From NCBI RefSeq assembly GCF_013141715.1, contig NZ_WHOA01000237.1, forward strand, positions 1 through 64,000: a stretch of 64,000 nucleotides of DNA, in the 5' to 3' direction. Shown one piece after another: positions 42,988 to 51,028 of this stretch. Position 1 is the first letter of the stretch. Each line of letters opens with the position of its first letter. The position numbers and the translations under genes are program-made. The notes beneath the pieces are model-generated. The model had not been told where the DNA came from, ran no database searches, and worked only from the letters and a program-made list of their open reading frames with translations. The stretch comes from Paenibacillus phytorum. Lineage in GTDB: Bacteria > Bacillota > Bacilli > Paenibacillales > NBRC-103111.

Positions 42988-43036
42988 AAAAGGACGATTC
43001 CAAAGGTTTCATAACCTCGGAGTCGTCCTTTTTTTG
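42988..43036. terminator. Bidirectional terminator, HAD/ABC permease
   Basis: AAAAGGACGATTCC...GGAGTCGTCCTTTTTTT, with inner AGGT/ACCT, between convergent genes. Confidence 0.88.
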
Positions 43037-43066
43037 GTATCCATTAGTCTCTGGACCATACGATTA

Positions 43067-44011
43067 TCAGGCGGCTACATCGCGTCTGCGGAATATTTCC
43101 CAAGAGAGCACAATAAACAATAAGAAGTAGAAGAGCAGCACGGTTATAGAGAAACCAAGCGTCATCCCTTCTGCCAGCGGCTGCCCCTCTAAGTACGGAG
43201 TGAGATCCGTGTTGGCGAATAAAAAATATTTGCCCCAGCTGTATCTCATCAACAATAGCGTAATAATTTGCCCTGCGAACATGATGAAAATGCTAAGACC
43301 AATGGCTAGTGAGGAGCTGCGAAATACGGTCGAGATCATAAAGGCCATCGTCACGATCATAACGAGTTCAATCAACTTTAGTCCATAGGTTGCAAACACG
43401 TACACCAGCATACTCCCTTCCTGAACTTGTCCTGCTGCATTTACAGTCAAGTGTGGAAGATTTAGACTCTGAAATCCGTAGAGGAACCCGTTCACAATGA
43501 GAGAAGTAATAAACATCACAATCAGCAGAGTAGCTGCGAAAAGCAGCGTTGTTAGATACTTAGACAAGAGAATTTTCGCTCGGCTGGCAGGACGAATGAG
43601 CAGCAGCTTAATTGTCCCCCATGTAAACTCACCAGCGACCATATCTCCGGCAATGATTACGGTAAATAATGTAACCATGATGATTAATCCTGCTGCGCTT
43701 AGGGTGCCACCCCATAAGGTGTTATCTGTCGGAGGGTAATTATGATCCAACATGTACTGCTGGAGTGCTATGTCCTCCTTCATCTGCTGTTTAAATTTGG
43801 CCGGCACATCCGGATTTTCCAGCTCTTTCTGATTGTGCTCAATCGATTCCGCTGCTCTGGTCTTCCAGTCATCATTTGTCTGATAGCCCGAATGTGAGAA
43901 TAGTGCAGCTAATACGACAATGGCAATCAATAATCCACCTAGAATCCAAGTTCGCAACCTACGATAAATTTTCATATGTTCATTTCGAATGAGATTAAGC
44001 AATCGGATCAC
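43067..44011 (-). CDS. ABC-2 type transporter permease
   Basis: A 314-residue membrane protein. A first helix (about 23-40), a soluble extracellular segment (about 42-115) and five further helices give the usual ABC-2 layout. It overlaps the ATPase gene by 17 bases, so the two form one exporter. Substrate unknown; the adjacent divergent two-component system suggests drug or peptide export under envelope-stress control. Confidence 0.88.
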   Translation of the reverse strand: MIRLLNLIRNEHMKIYRRLRTWILGGLLIAIVVLAALFSHSGYQTNDDWKTRAAESIEHNQKELENPDVPAKFKQQMKEDIALQQYMLDHNYPPTDNTLWGGTLSAAGLIIMVTLFTVIIAGDMVAGEFTWGTIKLLLIRPASRAKILLSKYLTTLLFAATLLIVMFITSLIVNGFLYGFQSLNLPHLTVNAAGQVQEGSMLVYVFATYGLKLIELVMIVTMAFMISTVFRSSSLAIGLSIFIMFAGQIITLLLMRYSWGKYFLFANTDLTPYLEGQPLAEGMTLGFSITVLLFYFLLFIVLSWEIFRRRDVAA

Positions 44012-44930
44012 TTCCCGTCATCTCTAAAAATTGATCTTCCAGGGATTTGGTTGCCGCTCGGATGCCGTAGACCGCAATCCCTGCCTCTACGAACCTTTTG
44101 TTCCACGCTGCTATCTCTTGCTTATCGAGATTCATGATGATCTCATCCCCAGCCACTTCCACTTGTGCTCCGATTTCTGCTGCTAATGTCAACGCCTGAT
44201 CCATCGACGCTACCTCAAAAGCCACCTGCTGCTTGCCATCCGCCTGACCAAACTCTTTAATCAGTCTGACGTCCACAAGCTTCCCGTTCTGAATAATGGC
44301 GACACGGTCGCACATCAACTCCATCTCCGCTAGTAAATGACTGGAAACGATAACTGAGATCCCATCCTCCCGGGTAAGCTTCCGTAAATGATCACGCAGC
44401 TCCCGAATACCTGCTGGATCCAGCCCATTAGTAGGCTCGTCCAGGATTAGCACAGACGGCTTGTGCAGCAATGCTTGAGCGATCCCAAGCCTTTGGCGCA
44501 TACCGAGGGAGTACGTTTTGACCTTGTCATGAATTCTATTCTCCATACCGACAAGATCAATGACCTCTTGAATTCGGTCTTCCTCTATACCCGGGAACAT
44601 TCTCGCGTAATGGACCAAATTATGATAACCACTCAGAAACTTATACATTTCCGGATTTTCCACAATTGCGCCAACATGACGAATCGCTTGCTCAAAATGG
44701 GTACGAATGGAATACCCGCCAATCCGTATATCCCCTTCCGTGATCGACATGAGTCCGACCATCATCCGAATGGTTGTCGTTTTGCCCGCTCCGTTCGGAC
44801 CGAGAAACCCAAACACCTCGCCCCGCGGCACCTCAAAGCTTAATTTATCAATAATCGTCTTAGAACCGATTCGTTTCGTAATTTGATCGATTTTTACTAT
44901 CGGCGTAATGGCATCTATTGTTGCCGTCAT
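43995..44930 (-). CDS. ABC transporter ATP-binding protein
   Basis: A 311-residue ATPase with Walker A GPNGAGKTT, signature YSLGMRQRLGIA, Walker B VLILDEPTNGLD and switch His (SSHLL). The C-terminal 80 residues are the extra domain of the CcmA/BcrA-type exporters. The ATG at 44930 has GGGGGAG upstream. It pairs with the overlapping permease. Confidence 0.93.
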   Translation of the reverse strand: MTATIDAITPIVKIDQITKRIGSKTIIDKLSFEVPRGEVFGFLGPNGAGKTTTIRMMVGLMSITEGDIRIGGYSIRTHFEQAIRHVGAIVENPEMYKFLSGYHNLVHYARMFPGIEEDRIQEVIDLVGMENRIHDKVKTYSLGMRQRLGIAQALLHKPSVLILDEPTNGLDPAGIRELRDHLRKLTREDGISVIVSSHLLAEMELMCDRVAIIQNGKLVDVRLIKEFGQADGKQQVAFEVASMDQALTLAAEIGAQVEVAGDEIIMNLDKQEIAAWNKRFVEAGIAVYGIRAATKSLEDQFLEMTGSDPIA

Positions 44931-45128
44931 CCTTAACACTCCCCCTAATTTTTAACCAATATAACCCAATGCTACCCTACCTGAGCCGCTTTGCCTAGTA
45001 ATCTTCCTAAGAATAGTCATAGAGAAATGTCACAAATCATCACCAAACCATATGACTGCGCTCACTATGGCTTTTTCCTTATTTTATGTACAATGATCTT
45101 ATAAGATCTTGTGTAAAGGAGTCCTTTT

Positions 45129-46328
45129 ATGATTCAAAGAAGACCTTGGCACGGTGTGGAGTGGTCCCTGTTTATCGTCTTGACTGGTTCTACGCTGCTT
45201 GGCTTACTTTATGCGCTTCTGCATATGCATGAGCATGAACTAACTGCCACCATCCAAACGATATTGGCCATCCTCCTGTCCTATGGTGTTCCATTTCTAT
45301 TCTGGAGACCGAACTACATCAACTCAACTTTCTATCCAATTGCCGTGCTGCTGACAGGTATTCCTCTACAAATCTATCTTTCATGGATGCAGCAGGATGC
45401 GTACCTTACTATTAATTGCCCATTAATGGTCATTGGATTCCTCACCGACCGAAAAAATGCTTGGTGGACCGCTCCCATATTTATGGTGGCTATGCCTGTT
45501 GCCTATTTTTTCATCCTAAACAGTGGAATGGGTGTCGGCCAATTATTCAGCTTTATCTTAAATGCGGTACTGTTTTTCGCCATTGGTCTTAGTTTACAGC
45601 GGGTTGTGACGTCGAATGAGAAGACCGAAAAGCTTTTAGCCGAGAACCAACGTCAGTATCATTTAATCCATGAGCAAAATAACGCATTAGAGCAGTACGC
45701 CAACCAAATCGAACAGCTTACGCTGCTTGAGGAGCGCAACCGGATGGCACGTGAATTACACGATACAGTGGGTCATACGTTTACTTCCGTCATCATGGGG
45801 ATGGACGCTGTGTCCTACCTGATCGAAACAGTGCCAGACAAAGCCAAAGAAAAGCTGGACGTCCTGCGTAGTGTAACCCGCAATGGACTTGAAGAAGTAC
45901 GCCGCAGCATTCATCAGATGGTTCCCGAAGGCGATATGCTGCTCTCCCAACAATTGACGAGACTGGCCAACGAATTTGCCCTTCATACCGGGACCCAAAT
46001 CCGATTCACCACCGTAGGTGACGAATTCGACATTCCGAAACAAACCAAACTTTCGCTCATTCGCTGTCTGCAGGAGTCACTAACCAATGCCAAACGACAT
46101 GGCCGGGCTTCCACCGTAGAAGTTACACTCACTTACTCCGATGATTTAGTCGACATTCGCATTGAGGACGATGGCGTCGGTACCGAGCAGCTGAAAGTTG
46201 GCTTTGGTATCAACGCCATGCAGGAACGCATATTTGCGCTGCAGGGTACACTTCAGGTGAGTTCCACAATAGGTCAAGGTACTGTCGTCCATTGTTCCAT
46301 TCCTGCCAAACGCTTGCCATCCTTCTAA
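45129..46328 (+). CDS. Sensor histidine kinase (NarL/DesK type)
   Basis: A 399-residue kinase. Five or six N-terminal membrane helices (to about 160) precede a coiled coil, the HisKA_3 phosphoacceptor ARELHDTVGHT and a HATPase domain with ESLTNAKRHG (N box), RIEDDGVG and GFGINAMQERI. It lacks a large sensor domain, so it likely senses in the membrane. GGAG lies eight bases before ATG. It is paired with the response regulator 143 bases downstream. Confidence 0.92.
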   Translation: MIQRRPWHGVEWSLFIVLTGSTLLGLLYALLHMHEHELTATIQTILAILLSYGVPFLFWRPNYINSTFYPIAVLLTGIPLQIYLSWMQQDAYLTINCPLMVIGFLTDRKNAWWTAPIFMVAMPVAYFFILNSGMGVGQLFSFILNAVLFFAIGLSLQRVVTSNEKTEKLLAENQRQYHLIHEQNNALEQYANQIEQLTLLEERNRMARELHDTVGHTFTSVIMGMDAVSYLIETVPDKAKEKLDVLRSVTRNGLEEVRRSIHQMVPEGDMLLSQQLTRLANEFALHTGTQIRFTTVGDEFDIPKQTKLSLIRCLQESLTNAKRHGRASTVEVTLTYSDDLVDIRIEDDGVGTEQLKVGFGINAMQERIFALQGTLQVSSTIGQGTVVHCSIPAKRLPSF

Positions 46329-46384
46329 ATCCTTTCCCGTTGGAAGCACTGGGTGGTACAATGTGGATACAAACTTAAGCTGCG

Positions 46385-46460
46385 CTTACGATGCCAGTTT
46401 TTCTGGTGAAAAACTCAAGTAACGCTTTCGAAGCCAGTTTTTCTGGCGAAAAACTCTGAG
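46385..46460 (+). repeat. Two intercistronic hairpin repeats before the response regulator
   Basis: GATGCCAGTTTTTCTGGTG (from 46390) and GAAGCCAGTTTTTCTGGCG (from 46430) are 40 bp apart, each followed by AAAAACTC. Each can form a stem AGTTTTTC/GAAAAACT with a four-base loop, or the alternative GCCAG/CTGGC. The second ends immediately before the AGGAGG of the response regulator. The same element occurs before gltD. Confidence 0.8.
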
Positions 46461-46471
46461 GAGGACCAAGC

Positions 46472-47158
46472 ATGAACACAACCCCGCTTAAACTTCTCCT
46501 GGTCGATGATCAGGATTTAATAAGAGAAAGCCTACACATCGTACTTGATATGGATCCGGATATTCATGTCGTCGGTTTGGCTGAGAATGGCCACATAGCT
46601 CTAAAGCAGTGCGAAGAACAGCAGCCTGACGTTGTACTCATGGACATTCATATGCCTGTCATGGATGGCGTCGAAGCGACTCGCCAAATCAAGGCCACAT
46701 GGCCTCAGATTCGCGTCATCATTCTGACTACCTTCCAGGAAATCAGCTATGTCGTGGATGCCCTAGGAGCGGGTGCTGAAGGATATTTGCTCAAAGCCAT
46801 TCATCCGAAGGATCTGGCGGCCGGTATCAAATGGGTGCACCAAGGCGGTACACTCATCCCGCAAGATATCGCCAGAATGCTCGTCCAGCAAGCGAGAGGC
46901 GCTTCAGACAGCACATCCCAGGGTGCCGGAGTCAAAGCTTCGGAAGAGCAGGTTCGGGCCGATGCTTATGGACTCAGTGAGCGCGAAGTGCAAGTACTGC
47001 ACTGTATCGCCGATGGCCTCAATAACCGAGAAATTGCCGAAAAACTGTTCTTGTCCGAAGGCACCGTGAAGAACTATATTTCCAGCATATACTCGAAAAT
47101 GGACGTCCGAGACCGCGTGCAAGCATCCAAGAAGGCTCATGAGGAAGGGATGCTATAG
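46472..47158 (+). CDS. LuxR-family response regulator
   Basis: A 228-residue NarL/LuxR-type regulator. The receiver domain has the acidic pair DDQD at about 11-14 and the phosphoacceptor VVLMDIHMP at about 57; the C-terminal HTH is LSEREVQVLHCIADGLNNREIAEKLFLSEGTVKNYISSI. It probably regulates the divergent ABC exporter. Its ribosome binding site follows two hairpin repeats. Confidence 0.94.
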   Translation: MNTTPLKLLLVDDQDLIRESLHIVLDMDPDIHVVGLAENGHIALKQCEEQQPDVVLMDIHMPVMDGVEATRQIKATWPQIRVIILTTFQEISYVVDALGAGAEGYLLKAIHPKDLAAGIKWVHQGGTLIPQDIARMLVQQARGASDSTSQGAGVKASEEQVRADAYGLSEREVQVLHCIADGLNNREIAEKLFLSEGTVKNYISSIYSKMDVRDRVQASKKAHEEGML

Positions 47159-47182
47159 ATATTCAGCCTCACTAAGAAACCG

Positions 47183-47218
47183 AAAGACCGCTCTTCGACT
47201 AGGAAGATGCGGTCTTTT
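47183..47218. terminator. Bidirectional terminator after the response regulator
   Basis: AAAGACCGCTCTTC and GAAGATGCGGTCTTTT form a clean stem, between convergent genes. Confidence 0.88.
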
Positions 47219-47228
47219 GTCCTTTCAA

Positions 47229-47687
47229 CTATCCGAAAAGCTTCTCCAGTAACGACTTTTTTCGTTTCCGAATCTTTTTGTAGCTTTTCACCCTGGAATA
47301 GGTCGGCTCCTCATCAACCGGTTCAGGCAGTTCAGCTGAATAGAGCGTCAATTGTTGGGATTCCTTATGCAAAACTTCGGCATCCATGTCTGTTGGCTGC
47401 TGCAGTACCAAGATCCCATTTGCCAACTGCTCATGGAGCTTATGTTCAATTTGATATTTAAATTGCCGCAGCAGTTGTTCTTGCTGTTTGTTTTGGAGTT
47501 CAAAATGCACATGAAGCTGCGTTTGAAGATCCGCTACCTGCTGGGAGAGGAGCACAACTGCTTTTTGCAGAGAATGAAGATGCTGTGTACCGATGGGTTC
47601 GTCCATTTCAAACTCCTGAAAGTCCTCTCCATTCTCAGCTAGCAGTGCATGCAGTTCCGCAGCCGTAATAAGATCATCTTTCTTCAT
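47229..47687 (-). CDS. Coiled-coil protein of unknown function
   Basis: A 152-residue soluble protein. The N-terminus (DDLITAAELHALLAENGED) resembles a MerR-like helix pair without the rest; a Gln-rich coiled coil spans about 35-90; the C-terminus is strongly basic (KSYKKIRKRKKSLLEKLFG). GGAGGGGAGCAC precedes the ATG. I do not recognise the family. The basic tail could bind nucleic acid or membrane; this is inference. Confidence 0.7.
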   Translation of the reverse strand: MKKDDLITAAELHALLAENGEDFQEFEMDEPIGTQHLHSLQKAVVLLSQQVADLQTQLHVHFELQNKQQEQLLRQFKYQIEHKLHEQLANGILVLQQPTDMDAEVLHKESQQLTLYSAELPEPVDEEPTYSRVKSYKKIRKRKKSLLEKLFG

Positions 47688-47812
47688 GTGCTCCCCTCCA
47701 ATCCGATCATACTAGGCTCCCGCAGTATCGCGCGCTTACCTGCTCCTTCTATTGTACATGATGTGTATGAATTGTTCACCTTTTGATTCTGAGAGTTAGG
47801 AGTAAATCAAAC

Positions 47813-49084
47813 ATGCAAATAGAATCCCCTCTTAAAAAGAAACAGCGAGTACTAGATAATTTCCTGATACCTTTCGTAAAATCACGTTCCTTTCCTTATT
47901 TGTGGCTTAGCCAACTCATATCCATGCTCGGCGGTTCTGTTACTACCGTTATTTTACCCATGGTTGTTTATTCCCTAACAGGTTCTACCACGATGATGGG
48001 CATCGTTATGGCTGCTTATATGCTCCCTTACGTAATCATGCTCCCTTTTTCCGGCTGGATCGTAGATCGCTATGATCGCGTTAAAATTATGATGCTCTCT
48101 GATATCGTTCGATTCATCACCATGTTAGCCATCGCGGTGCTTATTTTCACTGACACCTTATCCATCCATGTCTTATTCGGACTTGTAGGCATCTATGGCC
48201 TCATGGAAGGCCTTTTTCATCCTGCCTATTCAGCTGTACGGGCCACCGTATTCACACCCGAAATTCGTAATGCAGCTAACGCTCTGACACAGATGAGCAA
48301 TCAAGCCGTCCGACTTATCGGACCTGTCTTAGGTGGACTACTGATTTCCTCCTTATCAGCGAGTTACGGCTTCGGATTAGATGCGCTGACCTATCTGCTT
48401 TCCTTTCTATGCCTGCTCTTTATGGTGAAAAAATCACTTTATACACCGACCATCAAACAAATTGCCGATCAACCCTCGACTTCGTGGAAGAGCGAATTTC
48501 TAGAAGGCATTACGATCCTCAGAGGTCATCCCTGGCTTTGGATAACGATCCTTGCCTTTTCGTTCATTAATATTAGTTATAGTGGAATTAGTGTCATTCT
48601 TGTCCCTTGGTTATTCAAAGTACATCTACAACTGGATCCATTGATGTATGGTATCGGGATTACTTGCTCCGGACTTGGGGCCATCGTTGCAGCACTCATT
48701 TTTGGCTCTAAAACGAAATGGCCTCATCGAGGTCTACTCGCTTACGGCTCTGTACTCCTTAGCGGTGTGGCATTGCTGCTCCTGCCTTTCACCTCTTCAG
48801 CTGTCATTCTAGCTTTACTGATGGCGGTAGAAGGTTTTGGACTTATGATCTTCGGTCTTATCTGGGAAACCAGCTTACAGGAGCTTGTACCGGCAGAAGC
48901 CTTCGGCCGTGTGGTCAGTTTGGATTTGTTAGGTTCATTCGCCCTGCTGCCCGTGAGTTATTTCCTTATCGGCTTAATTGCTGATGGGATTGGCGGGATT
49001 ACGACTATAACGTTGTTCGCTTCGATTGGCATCGCCATTGTTGCTAGTGTGCTATGTGTGCCTGCTATTCGTCGGTTTCAGTGA
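47813..49084 (+). CDS. MFS transporter (macrolide-efflux type)
   Basis: A 423-residue major facilitator with twelve predicted helices. The loop 2-3 motif reads GWIVDRYDRVKIMMLSD, and NAANALTQMSNQAVRLIGPVLGG is characteristic of the MefA/YknW-like MFS_3 group. The ATG at 47813 follows TTAGGAG. The substrate is unknown; drug efflux is the usual annotation for this group. Confidence 0.9.
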   Translation: MQIESPLKKKQRVLDNFLIPFVKSRSFPYLWLSQLISMLGGSVTTVILPMVVYSLTGSTTMMGIVMAAYMLPYVIMLPFSGWIVDRYDRVKIMMLSDIVRFITMLAIAVLIFTDTLSIHVLFGLVGIYGLMEGLFHPAYSAVRATVFTPEIRNAANALTQMSNQAVRLIGPVLGGLLISSLSASYGFGLDALTYLLSFLCLLFMVKKSLYTPTIKQIADQPSTSWKSEFLEGITILRGHPWLWITILAFSFINISYSGISVILVPWLFKVHLQLDPLMYGIGITCSGLGAIVAALIFGSKTKWPHRGLLAYGSVLLSGVALLLLPFTSSAVILALLMAVEGFGLMIFGLIWETSLQELVPAEAFGRVVSLDLLGSFALLPVSYFLIGLIADGIGGITTITLFASIGIAIVASVLCVPAIRRFQ

Positions 49085-49399
49085 CGGGTTAGGGCATTGA
49101 GAGCATATGTTGGATAGATGAGATACTCCCATTATTACTGTTCGACAACAACTAAATCAGGGTCAAATAAAGGGGCTGTAGCTAGTTTACATGGAAAATT
49201 CCCCGTTATTTCTGATGTTTTCTCGCGGAATAGCGATTCCCCCTTAAATTAGAGGGAGGTTTTCCAGTTAGATGACCATTTAGATCAATTAACGCCAAAT
49301 AACTGGAGGAATTCCTGTTAGATTTCGCTCCGTATCGAAACAAAATAGAGACTGCTCGCTAGGTTTTTAACCTTTCGAGTCAGCCTCTTTTCCACATCT
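49085..49399. other. Intergenic region, 315 bp, between MFS gene and gltD
   Basis: No credible gene. CCAGTTA (49264-49270) and TAACTGG (49300-49306) form an inverted repeat; TCCAGTTAGATG and CCTGTTAGATTT resemble each other. A loose AGAGACTG...CAGCCTCTTT stem (about 49346-49392) may terminate the minus-strand gltD transcript. Confidence 0.4.
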
Positions 49400-50884
49400 T
49401 TATGGTAAATTCGATGATCCCATCAAATACCGATCAACTTCCCGAGCCGCTGCGCGACCTTCGTTGATCGCCCAAACCACGAGGCTTTGCCCACGACGCA
49501 TGTCACCAGCAGCGAAAACACCGTCCACGCTCGTCGCAAACTTACCGTAGTCCGCTTTCGCGTTGGAGCGCTCATCTTTGACGACGCCAAGTTGATCCAG
49601 CACCGTGTTCTCCGGTCCAGTGAAGCCCATCGCGATCAGTACCAGCTGAGCTGGGTAAACTTTCTCGCTGCCCGGAACTTCCACAGGGACGAATTGGCCT
49701 TTCTCGTTCTTCTGCCACTCGATGAGTACTGTGTGCAGTTCTTTCAAGTTGCCAATCTCATCCCCCACGAATTTCTTCGTGTTGATTAAGTATTGGCGCG
49801 GATCGTCACCCTGCAGCGCAGCCGCTTCTTGTTGACCGTAGTCCACTTTGTGGACTTTTGGCCATTCCGGCCAAGGATTGTTCGCAGGACGTGTGTCCGG
49901 CGACTTCGGCATAATCTCAAATTGCGTAACACTCTTCGCTTTGTGACGCAAAGATGTGCCCACGCAGTCCGTACCCGTGTCGCCGCCGCCGATGACGATA
50001 ACATCCTTACCTTCGGCGGAAATAAACGCGCCGTCGGCATGCTCGGAATCCAGCAAGCTCTTCGTGTTCTTGCTCAGGAATTCCATGGCTAAGTGGACGC
50101 CGCCTAGCTCACGACCCTCGATCGGAAGATCGCGGCCTTTCGTTGCCCCGCCGCACAGAACGATGGCATCGAACTCCTCTTGAAGCTTCTCAATCGGATA
50201 GTTCACACCGACATGAGCGCCTGTAACGAAAGTAATGCCTTCGGCTTCGAGGAGGTCCACACGACGCTGGACATACTTCTTATCCAGCTTCATGTTCGGA
50301 ATACCGTACATGAGCAGTCCGCCCACGCGGTCTGCACGCTCGAACACGGTTACCCAGTGTCCGGCTTTGTTCAGCTGCGCTGCGGCTGCGAGTCCGGATG
50401 GACCCGAGCCTACGACAGCCACCTTCTTACCTGTGCGCACTTCTGGAGGCTCAGGTGTAATCCAGCCTTCATCGAAGCCTTTATCAATAATGGCTTTCTC
50501 GATGCTTTTGATCGTAACCGGTGTATCCTTCAAACCTACCGTACAAGACCCTTCACATGGCGCCGGACATACACGCCCAGTGAACTCAGGGAAGTTGTTC
50601 GTTTTATGCAGACGATCCAGAGCCTCTCTCCATTGACCGCGGTACACCAGATCATTCCATTCCGGAATGAGGTTATTAACCGGGCAACCAGCGGCCATGC
50701 CGCTGATCAACGCCCCTGTGTGACAGAAAGGAATCCCACAATCCATACATCTTGAACCTTGCGTTTGCAATTTATCTTCAGTCAGCGGCGTCGCAAACTC
50801 TTTCCAATGTCCAATTCGGACTAGGGGAGCAGCTTCAGATGCCACTTCTCGACGATGTTCTATAAAACCAGTTGGTTTACCCAT
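49400..50884 (-). CDS. gltD: Glutamate synthase small subunit GltD
   Basis: A 494-residue NADPH-dependent beta subunit. The N-terminal Fe-S region has CMDCGIPFCHTG...CPVNNLIPEW and CPAPCEGSCTVG; the FAD site is GKKVAVVGSGPSGLAAAAQL; the NADPH site is VIVIGGGDTGTDCVGTSLRH. It passes electrons to GltB. It follows gltB with a 144-base gap that contains three hairpin repeats, the last ending at the AGGAGG of this gene. Confidence 0.97.
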   Translation of the reverse strand: MGKPTGFIEHRREVASEAAPLVRIGHWKEFATPLTEDKLQTQGSRCMDCGIPFCHTGALISGMAAGCPVNNLIPEWNDLVYRGQWREALDRLHKTNNFPEFTGRVCPAPCEGSCTVGLKDTPVTIKSIEKAIIDKGFDEGWITPEPPEVRTGKKVAVVGSGPSGLAAAAQLNKAGHWVTVFERADRVGGLLMYGIPNMKLDKKYVQRRVDLLEAEGITFVTGAHVGVNYPIEKLQEEFDAIVLCGGATKGRDLPIEGRELGGVHLAMEFLSKNTKSLLDSEHADGAFISAEGKDVIVIGGGDTGTDCVGTSLRHKAKSVTQFEIMPKSPDTRPANNPWPEWPKVHKVDYGQQEAAALQGDDPRQYLINTKKFVGDEIGNLKELHTVLIEWQKNEKGQFVPVEVPGSEKVYPAQLVLIAMGFTGPENTVLDQLGVVKDERSNAKADYGKFATSVDGVFAAGDMRRGQSLVVWAINEGRAAAREVDRYLMGSSNLP

Positions 50885-50903
50885 TTACGTTTAGTCCCTC
50901 CTG

Positions 50904-51013
50904 AGAGTTTTCGCTAGAAAACTTACTTCGTAAGCATGTGCTGAGTTTTTCGCCAGAAAAACTGGCATCGGAAGCATCACATGTTTTTCTTAAGCAAAAC
51001 GCACTTCGTCAGC
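50904..51013 (-). repeat. Three intercistronic hairpin repeats between gltB and gltD
   Basis: On the minus strand three units begin GCTGACGAAG, GCTTCCGATG and GCTTACGAAG (plus-strand ends 51013, 50975, 50935), spaced 38-39 bp. The middle unit contains CCAGTTTTTCTGGCGAAAAACTC, split here as stem AGTTTTTC/GAAAAACT, identical to the element before the response regulator at 46385-46460. The last unit (AGTTTTC/GAAAACT) sits directly before the gltD ribosome binding site. Confidence 0.8.
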
Positions 51014-51028
51014 ATCTGATCTGATTCG

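Noticed and set aside
50180..50755. 191-codon plus-strand ORF within gltD
   Set aside because: Antisense to the conserved FAD and Fe-S regions of gltD, with no ribosome binding site or family features.
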